A DNA stretch of 64,000 nucleotides from Rhodobacteraceae bacterium CCMM004 (GTDB lineage Bacteria > Pseudomonadota > Alphaproteobacteria > Rhodobacterales > Rhodobacteraceae), in assembly GCA_004005435.1 (NCBI GenBank), contig RZWH01000004.1:193501-257500 (forward strand), given 5' to 3'. Positions 9,163 to 18,074 of the stretch are shown piece by piece. The notes beneath the pieces were generated by a model. It was not told the origin of the DNA. It was given only the letters and a program-made list of their open reading frames with translations, and did no database searches. Position numbers and translations under genes: made by a program. The number at the start of each line of letters is the position of its first letter. Position 1 is the first letter of the stretch.

Positions 9163-10308
9163 TCAGAGCGTGGTGAGGGAGGGACCGACAGGCGGGGTCA
9201 GCCAGTGGGCGCCGTCCTCGGTCACGACGATGTCCTCCTCGTGGACCATCAGGCGGCCGGGCGCGAGGGTCACGGAGGGCTCCAGCGTCAGCACCATGCC
9301 GGGCGCCAGGACCGTGTCGTCGGCGGGGATCAGCGACGGCGGCTCGGTCAGCTGCATGCCCAGCCCGTGGCCGAAGCGGCCCGCGTCGGCGCCCGCGCCC
9401 ACCACCCCGGCCATGGCGTGGAACAGGTCGGCGGCGGTGGCGCCGGGGCGGGCGGCGGCGAACCCCGCGGCGGTGGCGGCGACCAGCAGGCGGTGTGCCT
9501 CGGCCACTTCCGGCGTGGCCGGGCCAACGGTGAAGTTGCGGTCGAAATCGCAGAAATAGCCGTCCAGCACCGCGCCGGTGTCGAGCATCAGGACGTCGCC
9601 AGCGGCCAGCGGCGCGTCCGTGGCAGGCGAGATCACGTCGCCATAGCCTCCCGGCCCGGCGGCGCCTGCGAGGTAGGCGACCCAATCGGCGCCCTCGTCG
9701 AGGCACAGGGCCTGGAACCGCCGGAACACCGCGTCGAGGGGCACGCCCTCCCGCGCTACTTCCGGCACCCGGGCGAAGGCGCGGGCCGCCACCGCACAGG
9801 CCGCCGCGATCTTGTCGACCTCGGCGGGGCTCTTGACCATGCGGGTGCGGCGCATCAGGTCCCCATCACCAGCGAACCGCCGGTCGGACAGGCGCTGCTG
9901 CACCGCCGCCCACGTGTCGAGCGGCATCCGCAGATGCGTCTCGCCGCCGGTGGGCACGCCGATGGCGCCGCCGGCGGGGACGACCTCGGCCAGCGTCGCG
10001 GCCAGCAGGGACACGCCGTCGTCGGAGTAGTCGGGCGAGACCCAGGTGCGGACGTCCCGCACCCAGGTCCGGGCCATGAGCGGCGCGCCGATGGCCGGGA
10101 TCACCGCCACGGGGCGCCCCTCGGCCGGTAGGACGACGAACCAGGGCCGCGTCGGGCTCTCCCAGAACCGTGTCAGGAACCCGGTGACATAGCGCACGTC
10201 CGCCTCGGTGGTCAGCAACAGCGCCGACAGCCCTGCGTCGGCCATCTCCGTCTGAAGACGGTCGCAGCGGGCGCGATACTCGGCCTCGGGGAAGCCGCGG
10301 GCGCTCAC
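9163..10308 (-). CDS. M24-family metallopeptidase (Xaa-Pro dipeptidase-like)
   Basis: Protein of 381 residues with a creatinase N-domain and a pita-bread C-domain. The dinuclear metal ligands are all visible: D243 (LMLDTGAV), D254 (CDFDRNF), H314 (FGHGLGMQLTEPP), E343 (LEPSV) and a Glu at about 357 (HEEDIVV). The family cleaves Xaa-Pro dipeptides or related C-N bonds, including ectoine hydrolase and creatinase. The start ATG overlaps the stop of the diaminopropionate lyase-like gene (10305-10308), so the two are coupled. The pair may release and deaminate an unusual amino acid; the substrate is not known. Confidence 0.88.
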   Translation of the reverse strand: MSARGFPEAEYRARCDRLQTEMADAGLSALLLTTEADVRYVTGFLTRFWESPTRPWFVVLPAEGRPVAVIPAIGAPLMARTWVRDVRTWVSPDYSDDGVSLLAATLAEVVPAGGAIGVPTGGETHLRMPLDTWAAVQQRLSDRRFAGDGDLMRRTRMVKSPAEVDKIAAACAVAARAFARVPEVAREGVPLDAVFRRFQALCLDEGADWVAYLAGAAGPGGYGDVISPATDAPLAAGDVLMLDTGAVLDGYFCDFDRNFTVGPATPEVAEAHRLLVAATAAGFAAARPGATAADLFHAMAGVVGAGADAGRFGHGLGMQLTEPPSLIPADDTVLAPGMVLTLEPSVTLAPGRLMVHEEDIVVTEDGAHWLTPPVGPSLTTL

Positions 10309-11342
10309 CCCTCGGCGCGCTCGGTGAGGAAGGCCAGGACGCGGGCATCGCCGTCGAGCCCCAGCGCAGTGCGGTGCGGGCCGGACGCGAGCAGCGCGGC
10401 GATCCCGGCCGCCCCCGAGGGAGTGGACGCGAGGCCCTCGGCCGCGGCGCGCGCCACGCCCTCGGCCGCCTCGTCTTCCCCAATGGTGACGAAAGCGTCC
10501 GCATCGCGCGCCAGACCCTTCAACGCGATCAGCGAGGCGTCCTTGCAGTCGAGCCGGCCCATGGACGAGACCGGGCCGGGCGCCGTGACGGGTCGCCCGG
10601 CGCGCACCGACTCGGTCAGGCAGGCGGCGGCGGCAGGCTCGACCACGACCACCCGCGGGCCGTCGTCCCAGGCGCTGCGGACATGGGCGGCGACCGCGGC
10701 GGCAAGGCCGCCCACCCCGGCCTGCACGAAGACATGGGTGGGCGCGGGCATGACGGCGACCACCTCGGCCATCAGGATCAGGTAGCCCTCCATCACATGC
10801 AGCGGCCGGTCGACATAGCCGGGCCAGGAGCTGTCTGAGAGCAGGTCCTGCCCCTCCCGCGTCGCCGCCCGCTCTCCCGCGGCCATGCTGTCCTCATAAG
10901 TCGCGCCCTCGCGCACCACCTCGGCCCCCTCGGCGCGCAGGCGGTCGGCAAAGCTCTCTGGCACCGTCTCGGCGATCCAGACCCGGGCATGGGCGCCGAA
11001 GGCCGCGGCGCCTGCGGCGACGGACATGCCGTGGTTGCCTGCGCTGGCGGTGACGTATGTGCGGCCTCGTGCTTGGCCTTCGGCGGCGTCGCGGGCGATC
11101 ACATGGGCGGCGCCCAGCGCCTTGAAACTGCCGAGGCCCATGCGCCCGCGCTCGTCCTTGACGCGCAGGTCGGCCACGCCCGCCGCCGCGGCGAGGCCGG
11201 GCGCGGCGGCCAAGGGCGTCGGCGCGTGCCGGGGGCAGCGCGCGACCAGCGCCTGCGGCGGGCCTGCGTCCGCCAGGGGCCAGGGGATGTCATCGAGGCC
11301 GCTCAGGCCGGTGCCGCGGTGGGGGTTGGTCAGATGCTCCAT
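10305..11342 (-). CDS. PLP-dependent ammonia-lyase, diaminopropionate ammonia-lyase family
   Basis: Fold-type II PLP enzyme of 345 residues. The Schiff-base lysine is in GRMGLGSFKALGAAH, the phosphate/substrate loop in TASAGNHGMSVA, and the DpaL-type SSWPGYVDRPLHVMEGY separates it from plain threonine dehydratases. The expected reaction is loss of ammonia from 2,3-diaminopropionate or a serine/threonine-like amino acid to give a keto acid. It starts 31 bp after the ugpC stop on the same strand, so it may be read from the ugp transcript, and it overlaps the M24 peptidase by four bases. Confidence 0.82.
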   Translation of the reverse strand: MEHLTNPHRGTGLSGLDDIPWPLADAGPPQALVARCPRHAPTPLAAAPGLAAAAGVADLRVKDERGRMGLGSFKALGAAHVIARDAAEGQARGRTYVTASAGNHGMSVAAGAAAFGAHARVWIAETVPESFADRLRAEGAEVVREGATYEDSMAAGERAATREGQDLLSDSSWPGYVDRPLHVMEGYLILMAEVVAVMPAPTHVFVQAGVGGLAAAVAAHVRSAWDDGPRVVVVEPAAAACLTESVRAGRPVTAPGPVSSMGRLDCKDASLIALKGLARDADAFVTIGEDEAAEGVARAAAEGLASTPSGAAGIAALLASGPHRTALGLDGDARVLAFLTERAEG

Positions 11343-11373
11343 CGGGCCGAGCCTGCACGGCCCGCGCCTCGGG

Positions 11374-12390
11374 TCAATCGCGGATGCGCCGCCCGTCCGC
11401 GTCGAACAGCATTTGCACGCCCGCGTCCCAGGCCAAGCCCACCGTGTCGCCCTCGGCCGGGATCGGCGCGGTGCCGTCCTGCCGCACCGTGGTCAGGGTG
11501 CCGTCGGCCATCTTGAGATGCACCAAGGTCTCGGCCCCCAGGGGCTCGGCGTTCAGCACACGGCCAGTCGCCTGCGCGCCCCCGGCCGGGGTCAGGGACA
11601 GGTGCTCGGGCCGGATGCCCAGCTGCACCCCCTCCGGCGCGGCAACGCCCATGGCGGCGGGCGTGAGAAAGTTCGTGGGCGGCGAGCCGATGAACCCGGC
11701 GACAAAGGCCGTTTCGGGGTCGGCATAGACCTCAAGCGGCGCGCCGATCTGGTCGGCGACTCCGGCGTTCATCACGATCATCCGGTCAGCCAGCGTCATC
11801 GCCTCGACCTGGTCGTGGGTGACGTAGAGCGACGTGACGCCCAGGTCGCGCTGGAGCTGCTTGATCTCCAGCCGCATCTGCACCCGCAGCTTGGCATCGA
11901 GGTTCGACAGCGGCTCGTCGAACAGGAACACGGCGGGGCGGCGGACGATGGCGCGGCCCATGGCGACGCGCTGCCGCTGCCCGCCGGACAGCTCGCGCGG
12001 GCGCCGGTCGAGATAGGGTTCGAGTTGCAGGAGCCGCGCCGCCTCGGCCACGCGCGCCTCGATCTCGGCCTTGGGCGTGCCCGCGATCTTGAGCCCGTAG
12101 CCCATGTTCTGCCGCACCGACATGTGCGGGTAGAGCGCGTAGTTCTGGAACACCATGGCGATGTCGCGGTCCATCGGCTCCTTCTCGTTGACCCGCTGGC
12201 CGGCGATGCGCACCTCGCCCGAGGTGACGCCCTCCAGCCCCGCGACCATGCGCAGGAGCGTGGACTTGCCGCAGCCCGAGGGGCCGACGATGACGATGAA
12301 CTCGCCGTCGGCGATGTCGATGTCGACGCCGTGGATGACCGCGGTCTTGCCGTAGGATTTGTGCAGGTCGTCTAGGGTTACGGTCGCCAT
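11374..12390 (-). CDS. ugpC: sn-Glycerol-3-phosphate importer ATPase UgpC
   Basis: MalK/UgpC-type ATPase of 338 residues: Walker [10 protein letters not shown] at 36-44, Q-loop [14 protein letters not shown], signature [17 protein letters not shown], Walker [14 protein letters not shown] and a C-terminal OB-type regulatory domain (GIRPEHL). The neighbouring ugpE, ugpA and ugpB identify the substrate class as sn-glycerol-3-phosphate and glycerophosphodiesters. It lies 210 bp downstream of ugpE, with a 146-bp inverted-repeat element in between, which is unusual for this operon. Confidence 0.93.
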   Translation of the reverse strand: MATVTLDDLHKSYGKTAVIHGVDIDIADGEFIVIVGPSGCGKSTLLRMVAGLEGVTSGEVRIAGQRVNEKEPMDRDIAMVFQNYALYPHMSVRQNMGYGLKIAGTPKAEIEARVAEAARLLQLEPYLDRRPRELSGGQRQRVAMGRAIVRRPAVFLFDEPLSNLDAKLRVQMRLEIKQLQRDLGVTSLYVTHDQVEAMTLADRMIVMNAGVADQIGAPLEVYADPETAFVAGFIGSPPTNFLTPAAMGVAAPEGVQLGIRPEHLSLTPAGGAQATGRVLNAEPLGAETLVHLKMADGTLTTVRQDGTAPIPAEGDTVGLAWDAGVQMLFDADGRRIRD

Positions 12391-12442
12391 TCAAGACACC
12401 TTCGGGTTAGGGTAGTGTGCAGGGTCGGACACCGCTCGGTCC

Positions 12443-12588
12443 CGGCGCGGATGCGCCATGCCCGACCTCCCCCCCGGGAGGGCATTCGTTGGGTCGATCG
12501 CAGCGCGCACGTCGCCGGTGCTTTTGAGAACGACCGTCCCGACAAGCTCAACCGCCCTCCCGAGGTCGGGCATGGCGCATCCGCGCCG
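12443..12588. repeat. 146-bp element with 26-bp perfect terminal inverted repeats
   Basis: Arms at 12443-12468 and 12563-12588 are perfect reverse complements over 26 bp (outer end CGGCGCGGATGCGCCATG). A further 8-bp pair inside (12476-12483 with 12554-12561, GGGAGGGC) extends the helix past a 7-base C bulge. The interior is about 70 bp. It lies between ugpE and ugpC. In RNA it would fold into a very stable hairpin; as DNA it looks like a MITE or a repeated intergenic element. No target duplication is obvious, and no other copy was seen in the window. Confidence 0.8.
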
Positions 12589-12600
12589 CGCGTCGGCACG

Positions 12601-13503
12601 TCACTTCTCACTGTCCACCAGCCCCCTGATGAACAGTTTCTGCATCCCGATCACCACCACCACGGGCGGGATCATCGCCAGGATCGAGGTTGCCATGATC
12701 ACCGGCCAGTCGGCGATGTCGTCGCCGCTCGGGAACATCTGCCGGATCCCCATCACGATGGTGTTCATCGACGGGTCCGTGGTGATCAGCAGCGGCCAGA
12801 GATACTGGTTCCAGCCGTAGATGAACAGGATCACGAACAGCGCGGCGATGTTCGTGCGGCTCATCGGCAAAAGGATGTCGAAGAAGAACCGCATCGGCCG
12901 CGCCCCGTCCACCCGCGCCGCCTCGGCCAGCTCGTCCGGCACCGTCATGAAGAACTGGCGGAAGAGGAAGGTCGCCGTGGCGCTCGCCACCAAGGGGAAG
13001 ATCAGGCCGGAATAGCTGTTCAGCATCCCGAAGTTCGCGGCGACCTCGTAGGTCGGCACGATCCGCACCTCGACCGGCAGCATCAGCGTCAGAAAGATCA
13101 GCCAGAAGAACGTCTTGCGGAAGGGAAACCGGAAATAGACGATAGCGAAGGCGCTGAGCAAAGAGATCGCGATCTTGCCCAGCGCGATCCCCAGCGCCAT
13201 GACCAGCGAGTTCAGCATCATCGTCGCCACGGGCGCGTTCACGCCGCTGACCAGCGCCTCGCGATAGTTCTCGAAGAACTTGTCGCCCGGCAACAGAGGC
13301 ATGGGCGGGCGCACGATCTCCTGCTGGTCCACGGTCGACGCGACAAAGGCCAGCCAGATCGGAAAGAAGATGAAGAGCACGCCCACGATTAGGCCGAGAT
13401 GGGTCAGCCACAGCCCCGCGCCCCGTCGCTCGACCATGCCGTCGGGCTGGGGGCGGGAGGCAGGGACGGCGGCGCGGGCGAGCGGCTCGGGGTTGGCGGT
13501 CAA
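12601..13503 (-). CDS. ugpE: sn-Glycerol-3-phosphate importer permease UgpE
   Basis: Six-helix permease of the MalG/UgpE type. The hallmarks [49 protein letters not shown] (the EAA loop), [13 protein letters not shown] and the C-terminal RGLVDSEK closely follow E. coli UgpE. Two starts are possible. TTG 13503 overlaps the ugpA stop and has GGAGGG seven bases upstream, giving 300 residues. ATG 13437 gives 278 residues, nearer the E. coli length, but lacks a ribosome site. The TTG is preferred. Confidence 0.92.
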   Translation of the reverse strand: MTANPEPLARAAVPASRPQPDGMVERRGAGLWLTHLGLIVGVLFIFFPIWLAFVASTVDQQEIVRPPMPLLPGDKFFENYREALVSGVNAPVATMMLNSLVMALGIALGKIAISLLSAFAIVYFRFPFRKTFFWLIFLTLMLPVEVRIVPTYEVAANFGMLNSYSGLIFPLVASATATFLFRQFFMTVPDELAEAARVDGARPMRFFFDILLPMSRTNIAALFVILFIYGWNQYLWPLLITTDPSMNTIVMGIRQMFPSGDDIADWPVIMATSILAMIPPVVVVIGMQKLFIRGLVDSEK

Positions 13504-14381
13504 TAGTGCACCCTCCGCTCGATGAACTTGAACTGAACGATGGTCAGGAGTCCGACGATGACCAGCAGGATCACCGACTGCGCCGCGGAACTGCCCAGGT
13601 CCTGCCCGACGAAGCCGTCGGAGTAGACCTTGTAGACGAGGATCGTTGTGGCCTGCTGCGGCCCGCCCGCGGTGATGGTGTGGATCACCCCGAAAGTCTC
13701 GAAGAACGCGTAGACGATGTTGACCACCAGCAGGAAGAAGGTGGTGGGCGACAGCAGCGGCCAGACGATGGTGCGGAACCGCGTCCAGAACCGCGCCCCG
13801 TCGATGGCCGCCGCCTCGATCACCGATTTCGGGATCGCCTGAAGCCCCACAAGGAAGAACAGAAAGTTGTAGCTGATGCGCCCCCAGGCCGAGGCGACGA
13901 CCACCAGCCCCATCGCCTCGCCCTCGTTCAGCACGTGGTTCCAGTCGTAGCCGAGCACGCCCAGATACCACGTCACCACGCCGACCCGAGTGTTGAACAT
14001 GAACATCCACAGCACGCCCGCCACCGCAGGCGCCACCGCGTAGGGCCAGATCAGGAGCGTCCGGTAGGTGCCCGAACCCTTGATCAGCCGGTCGGCCAGC
14101 ACCGCGAGATAGAGGGCGACGCCCATGGAGACGACCGTGACGAGGATCGAGAAGACCGCGGTGGTGACGAAGGACGCGCGATAGAAGCGATCCGCCAGCA
14201 GGAACTCGAAATTGCCCAACCCCACCCACTTCATCGACAGGCCGAAGGGGTCGGGGATGAACAGCGACTGCCAGATCGCCTGCCCCGCCGGGTAGAAGAA
14301 GAAGACGGCCGTCACGACCAGTTGCGGCAGGACCAGGAACAGGGGCAGCCAGACGCCCTTGAACTTCACGCGCTTTTCCAT
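13500..14381 (-). CDS. ugpA: sn-Glycerol-3-phosphate importer permease UgpA
   Basis: Permease of 293 residues of the MalF/UgpA type. It begins with a basic cap ([13 protein letters not shown]) and a first helix, and carries the EAA loop [17 protein letters not shown] and the conserved [15 protein letters not shown] segment. It partners with UgpE and UgpC. The start is 60 bp from the antitoxin gene on the other strand, so ugpAEC now seems to be led by a promoter in that short gap and is cut off from ugpB. Confidence 0.93.
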   Translation of the reverse strand: MEKRVKFKGVWLPLFLVLPQLVVTAVFFFYPAGQAIWQSLFIPDPFGLSMKWVGLGNFEFLLADRFYRASFVTTAVFSILVTVVSMGVALYLAVLADRLIKGSGTYRTLLIWPYAVAPAVAGVLWMFMFNTRVGVVTWYLGVLGYDWNHVLNEGEAMGLVVVASAWGRISYNFLFFLVGLQAIPKSVIEAAAIDGARFWTRFRTIVWPLLSPTTFFLLVVNIVYAFFETFGVIHTITAGGPQQATTILVYKVYSDGFVGQDLGSSAAQSVILLVIVGLLTIVQFKFIERRVHY

Positions 14382-14392
14382 CGGCCCCCCTT

Positions 14393-14412
14393 GACCGCGG
14401 TATGACCCGGTC
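14393..14412. promoter_or_regulatory. Candidate toxin-antitoxin / ugpA control site
   Basis: An inverted repeat GACCG-N10-CGGTC spans 14393-14412 and contains the 8-bp palindrome ACCGCGGT. It lies in the 60-bp gap between ugpA (-) and the antitoxin gene (+), where a ribbon-helix-helix antitoxin usually binds its own promoter. A TTGACC hexamer at 14391-14396 could be the -35 for the toxin-antitoxin pair, but no good -10 is seen. This is a prediction only. Confidence 0.35.
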
Positions 14413-14441
14413 GCACCCTCACATCAAAGAGGAGCGCTGCC

Positions 14442-14717
14442 ATGACCGTCAAGATCTCCATCTCGCTCACCGACCAGCAGGCGGCGTATGCCCGCAAGCA
14501 GGTGGAGGACGGCCGCTTTCCCTCGACCTCGGCCGTGATCCAGCAGGCGCTGGAGGCCAAGCGCCGCGAAGACGAGGAATACGAGACGTGGAAAGCTGGG
14601 TTCGAGAAAATGATGATCGAGCGCATCGACGGTCCGCATGTCGACGTCGAGACCTTCGACCGGATGGTCGAGGACATGCTGGACGAGAAACGGCGCAAGT
14701 ATGGGCTGGCAGGTTGA
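14442..14717 (+). CDS. parD: ParD-type (ribbon-helix-helix) antitoxin
   Basis: Protein of 91 residues. The N-terminus MTVKISISLTDQQAAYARKQ forms the beta strand and first helix of a CopG/ParD DNA-binding fold, followed by FPSTSAVIQQALEA. The acidic helical tail would wrap the toxin. AGAGGAG is well placed before the ATG. It overlaps the toxin gene by 17 bp, the usual arrangement for a type II pair in which the antitoxin is made first and represses both genes. Confidence 0.85.
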   Translation: MTVKISISLTDQQAAYARKQVEDGRFPSTSAVIQQALEAKRREDEEYETWKAGFEKMMIERIDGPHVDVETFDRMVEDMLDEKRRKYGLAG

Positions 14718-15057
14718 ACTGACCCGCACGGCAACTGCCGACCTCGACGACATCTTCGAGTTTTGTTACTCGACCGCCCTCGGCCGTGGCGACACCAACG
14801 CAGAAGCCTTCGCGCGTGCATCCGGTCTGGTGGCGCGGATCCTCGGCCATCGCGTGCGTTTGGCCAACGTCCCCCACATCGGCACCCGCCATCGCATTGC
14901 TGGCCGCACAGTGCGGCATGTGACCTTCGACCGCGCGATTTTCTGGTTCACCCTCGACGAGGATGCGCAGGTCGTGCGGATCGAAGGCATCTTCCACGGC
15001 GGGCAGGATCATATGGGGCGGATGCTCCGGCGGTTCATGGACGAGGGAGGGGCCTGA
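14701..15057 (+). CDS. parE: RelE/ParE superfamily toxin
   Basis: Protein of 118 residues of the RelE/ParE fold: helices from TATADLDDIFEFCYS, then the core strands AGRTVRHVTFDRAIFWFTL and DAQVVRIEGIFHGGQD ending in the basic RMLRRFMDE. ParE-type members poison DNA gyrase and RelE types cut mRNA; pairing with a ParD-like antitoxin points to the ParE type. The stop is 23 bp from the convergent stop of ugpB. The cassette thus exactly fills the gap between ugpB and ugpA. Confidence 0.83.
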   Translation: MGWQVELTRTATADLDDIFEFCYSTALGRGDTNAEAFARASGLVARILGHRVRLANVPHIGTRHRIAGRTVRHVTFDRAIFWFTLDEDAQVVRIEGIFHGGQDHMGRMLRRFMDEGGA

Positions 15058-15080
15058 CACGGCCCCTCCCCCCCTTTGGC

Positions 15081-16391
15081 TCAGCGGCTGGCCTGCTCGA
15101 ACCGGCGGAGCAGCTGGTCGCCCCGCTCCTTGGCCGAGTCGAGCGCCTCCTGCGCCGTCTTGTCGCCGGCCCAGACCGCCTCCAGCTCTTCGTCGATGAT
15201 GCCGCGGATCTGGTCGAAGCTGCCCAGGCGCAGGCCCTTGGAGTTCGCCGTGGGCTCGTTCATCGTCATCTGCTTGACCGCGACGTCGGTCCCCGGGTTC
15301 TCGTCGTAGAAGCCCGCCTCGCGGGTGGCGTCGCCGGCGGCCGAGGTGATCGGCAGATAGCCGGTGTCCTGGTGCCACTTGGCCTGGATGTCGGAGGACG
15401 ACAGGAAGTTCAGGAACTCGGCGACCCCGGCATACTCCTCGGCCTCGTGCCCTTCCATCACCCACAGCGACGCGCCGCCGATGATCGTGTTGCGCGGCGC
15501 GCCATCGACCCCGTCCCAATAGGGCAGCGGGCGGACGTCGAACGCGAACTCGGCCTCGGACTTGATGCCCGCGTAGCCGGCCGAGGACTCGGTGAACAGC
15601 GCGCACTCGCCGGCGCGGAAGTTGGCGCCGCCCTCGTTGCGGCGGCCGGCATACACGAACTTGCCGTCCTGCGCCCACTGGCCCATCTGCTCGATGTGCT
15701 GGACCTGCACCGGGCCGTTCAGCGACAGCTCGGTGTCGGTCCCGCCAAAGCCGTTGTCGCGGGTGGCGAACGGCACGTCGTGGTAGGCCGACAGGTTCTC
15801 CAGGTGGATCCAGCTCTGCCAGGCGGTGGTCATCGGGCAGTCCACACCGGCCTCGGCCAGCTGGTCCAGGACCTCGCCCACCTGCTGCCAGGTCGACAGA
15901 TCGACGTTCGGGTCGATCCCGGCCTCCTCCAGCTTGTCGCGGTTCACCCACAGGACGGGCGTGGACGAGTTGAAGGGCAGCGACAGCATCCGGCCGTCGG
16001 CGGTGGTGTAGTACCCCTTGACCGACCCGATATAGGCGTCGGAGTCGAAGTCGGCGCCGGCCTCTTCCATCACTTCGTAGACGGGCTTGATGGCGCCCTC
16101 GGCGCCCATCATCGTGGCGGTGCCGACCTCGAACACCATCAGGATGTGCGGCTGTTCCCCGGCACGGAAGGCGGCGATGCCCGCGTTCAGCGTCTCGGAG
16201 TAGTTGCCCTTGTGGCTGGCGTTGACGGTATAGGCGTCCTGGCCGTCGTTGAACGTCTGGACCTGCTCGGCCACGAGTTCGCCCAGGCGGCCCGTGAAGG
16301 CGTGCCAGAAGTCGATTTCGGTCTGGGCGGCGACGGATCCGGTTCCCAGGGCCATGGCGGCCATGGCGTAGATCGAAGTGTTGAGCTTCAT
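15081..16391 (-). CDS. ugpB: sn-Glycerol-3-phosphate binding protein UgpB
   Basis: Periplasmic binding protein of 436 residues with a Sec signal (MKLNTSIYAMAAMALGTGSVAAQ). It matches E. coli UgpB along its whole length, for example EIDFWHAFTGRLGELV, FEVGTATMMGAEGAIKPVYE, LPFNSSTPVLWVN, IIGGASLWVMEGHE and KWHQDTGYLPIT. The ATG at 16391 is preceded by GGGAGAG and starts the signal peptide. In ordinary ugp operons ugpA follows directly; here 699 bp with a toxin-antitoxin pair on the opposite strand intervene. Confidence 0.95.
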   Translation of the reverse strand: MKLNTSIYAMAAMALGTGSVAAQTEIDFWHAFTGRLGELVAEQVQTFNDGQDAYTVNASHKGNYSETLNAGIAAFRAGEQPHILMVFEVGTATMMGAEGAIKPVYEVMEEAGADFDSDAYIGSVKGYYTTADGRMLSLPFNSSTPVLWVNRDKLEEAGIDPNVDLSTWQQVGEVLDQLAEAGVDCPMTTAWQSWIHLENLSAYHDVPFATRDNGFGGTDTELSLNGPVQVQHIEQMGQWAQDGKFVYAGRRNEGGANFRAGECALFTESSAGYAGIKSEAEFAFDVRPLPYWDGVDGAPRNTIIGGASLWVMEGHEAEEYAGVAEFLNFLSSSDIQAKWHQDTGYLPITSAAGDATREAGFYDENPGTDVAVKQMTMNEPTANSKGLRLGSFDQIRGIIDEELEAVWAGDKTAQEALDSAKERGDQLLRRFEQASR

Positions 16392-16521
16392 CTCATTCTC
16401 TCCCTTGAAGCGGTAACGACCAATCACACGAAAGCCCCCGGCCGCGACCGGGGTTGGCGGAGGCGGCGCGGGGGACTATGGCGTGGCACGCCCCGTCTAC
16501 ACCGCCGAAAGAGACAACTCC

Positions 16522-17193
16522 GTGACATACGCCACCGTCGTCTTTGACCTCGACGGCACGCTGATCGACAGCGCGCCGGATCTCCAGACCGCGGCCAACG
16601 CGGCGCTGGCGCACGCGGGGCGCGCGCCCATCGACCTTGCCACCACCATCGGCTTCATCGGTGACGGAGTCGAGATGCTGGTGCGCCGGGCGCTCAGGGC
16701 CCGCCACCACCCGGGCGACGACGTGGCGGGGCCGCTGGCCGCCTTCCATGCCGCCTACGACCGGTGCCATGCCGAGCGAACGCGGCCCTATCCGGGCGCC
16801 CTGGCCCTCCTGGACCGGCTCGCGGCGGCGGGGGTGCCCATGGGCCTGTGCACCAACAAGCCCGAGGGCCCGGCGCGCGATATCTGTGCCGCGCTGGGAC
16901 TTACCGGCTTTGGCGTCGTGGTCGGCGGCGACACGCTGGGGGTGAAGAAGCCCGACCCAGCGCCCCTGTTGCACGCCATCGACGCCTTGGGCGGAGAGCG
17001 GCGGACGACGCTCTACGTCGGCGACAGCGGGGTGGACCGGGCGACGGCTGCGGCGGCGGGGGTGCCCTTCGCGCTGGTCGCCGGCGGGTATCTGCACGGC
17101 CCCTTGGAGGGTCCGCCGCCCGAGCATCGGCTGGACCGCATCGCGGAGGTGGCGGATCTGACGATCCCCGCTCACGGCCGCACCACCACGTAG
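16522..17193 (+). CDS. gph: HAD-family phosphatase, phosphoglycolate phosphatase (Gph) type
   Basis: HAD hydrolase of about 223 residues with motif I FDLDGTLIDSAPDL at the N-terminus, motif II MGLCTNKPEGPAR, the motif III lysine in LGVKKPDPAPLLHAI, and motif IV LYVGDSGVDRATA. The set is typical of Gph. The GTG at 16522 places the domain at the very start; an ATG at 16483 would add 13 residues with no domain. It is divergent from ugpB and its last 22 bp overlap the end of the opposing HAD-IIA gene. It may process phosphate esters brought in by Ugp, but a housekeeping 2-phosphoglycolate role is equally possible. Confidence 0.85.
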   Translation: MTYATVVFDLDGTLIDSAPDLQTAANAALAHAGRAPIDLATTIGFIGDGVEMLVRRALRARHHPGDDVAGPLAAFHAAYDRCHAERTRPYPGALALLDRLAAAGVPMGLCTNKPEGPARDICAALGLTGFGVVVGGDTLGVKKPDPAPLLHAIDALGGERRTTLYVGDSGVDRATAAAAGVPFALVAGGYLHGPLEGPPPEHRLDRIAEVADLTIPAHGRTTT

Positions 17194-18074
17194 GTCGGCG
17201 CGATCCCGGCGCGGGCGATGGCGGCGTCCACGTCCTGCCCGGCGAAAAAGCCGTAGTCGCGGATCAGCGCCGACGCGACCCCCGCCGCCTGCGCGCCCAG
17301 GATGTCGGTGTGCAGGCTGTCGCCCACCATCACCGCCCGGTCCCGCGCCACCCCCGGCAGGCGGGCAAAGGCCAGGTCGAAAATGTCGGCAAAGGGCTTG
17401 CCGTAGAACACCGGCTCGACCCCGGTGGCGTCGGCCAGGCGGTGGGCGTAGTGGCCGGGCTCGACCGAAAACCCCCGCTCGCGCGGCGCCACGATGTCGG
17501 GGTTGCCCACCCGGACCGGCCGCGGCCGCTCGGCCAGCGCGGCCTCCAGCAGCGCCTGGCGGTCCTCGGTCCACGCCGCGCTGCCCACCAGGAGAAAGCC
17601 GTCGACGGCGCGATAGGCCTCCGGGTCCTCCTCCAGATAGACCACGTCCAGCCCCTCCAGATCGCGCAGACCGGTGCTGCGCGTCGCCATCAGGCCCCAG
17701 CGCAGGCCGGTCTCGCCGTTCAACCCGCCGAGCAGGGTCTTGCGGCTGGTGATCACGTCCTCGGGGGCGAAGTCGTAGCCTAGGCGCGCGTACTTCTCCA
17801 TCAGCGCGGCGTGGGGGAAGCCCGCGGCGTTCGACACCACCACCACCCGTTTGCCGGCGGCGCGCAGGTCCGCGACCCGCTCGACCGTGCCCGGAATGGC
17901 CGTCTCGCCGATGTTCAGCACCCCGAAGGCGTCGAGCAGGAAGGCGTCGTAGCGGTCGGCGATGTCGGCCAGCGTCTCGACCCGCTCGGGCGCGGCGCCG
18001 GGCGCCGGGGCGTCGGGCAGGCGATGGCGCACCGCCTCGTAGGCGTCGAAGGCGGCGGCGGCGTCGAGGCTCAT
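17172..18074 (-). CDS. HAD-superfamily class IIA hydrolase (NagD-like, TIGR01459 type)
   Basis: Protein of 300 residues. Motif I is YDAFLLDAFGVLNIG, motif II KRVVVVSNAAGFP, and the late motifs are EPVFYGKPFADIFDLA and RAVMVGDSLHTDILGAQAAGV. The class IIA cap lies between them. Its ATG overlaps the stop of the phosphonate permease gene (ATGA), so it is the last gene of the phn operon and probably dephosphorylates something imported by it. The stop overlaps the convergent Gph gene by 22 bp. Confidence 0.87.
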   Translation of the reverse strand: MSLDAAAAFDAYEAVRHRLPDAPAPGAAPERVETLADIADRYDAFLLDAFGVLNIGETAIPGTVERVADLRAAGKRVVVVSNAAGFPHAALMEKYARLGYDFAPEDVITSRKTLLGGLNGETGLRWGLMATRSTGLRDLEGLDVVYLEEDPEAYRAVDGFLLVGSAAWTEDRQALLEAALAERPRPVRVGNPDIVAPRERGFSVEPGHYAHRLADATGVEPVFYGKPFADIFDLAFARLPGVARDRAVMVGDSLHTDILGAQAAGVASALIRDYGFFAGQDVDAAIARAGIAPTYVVVRP

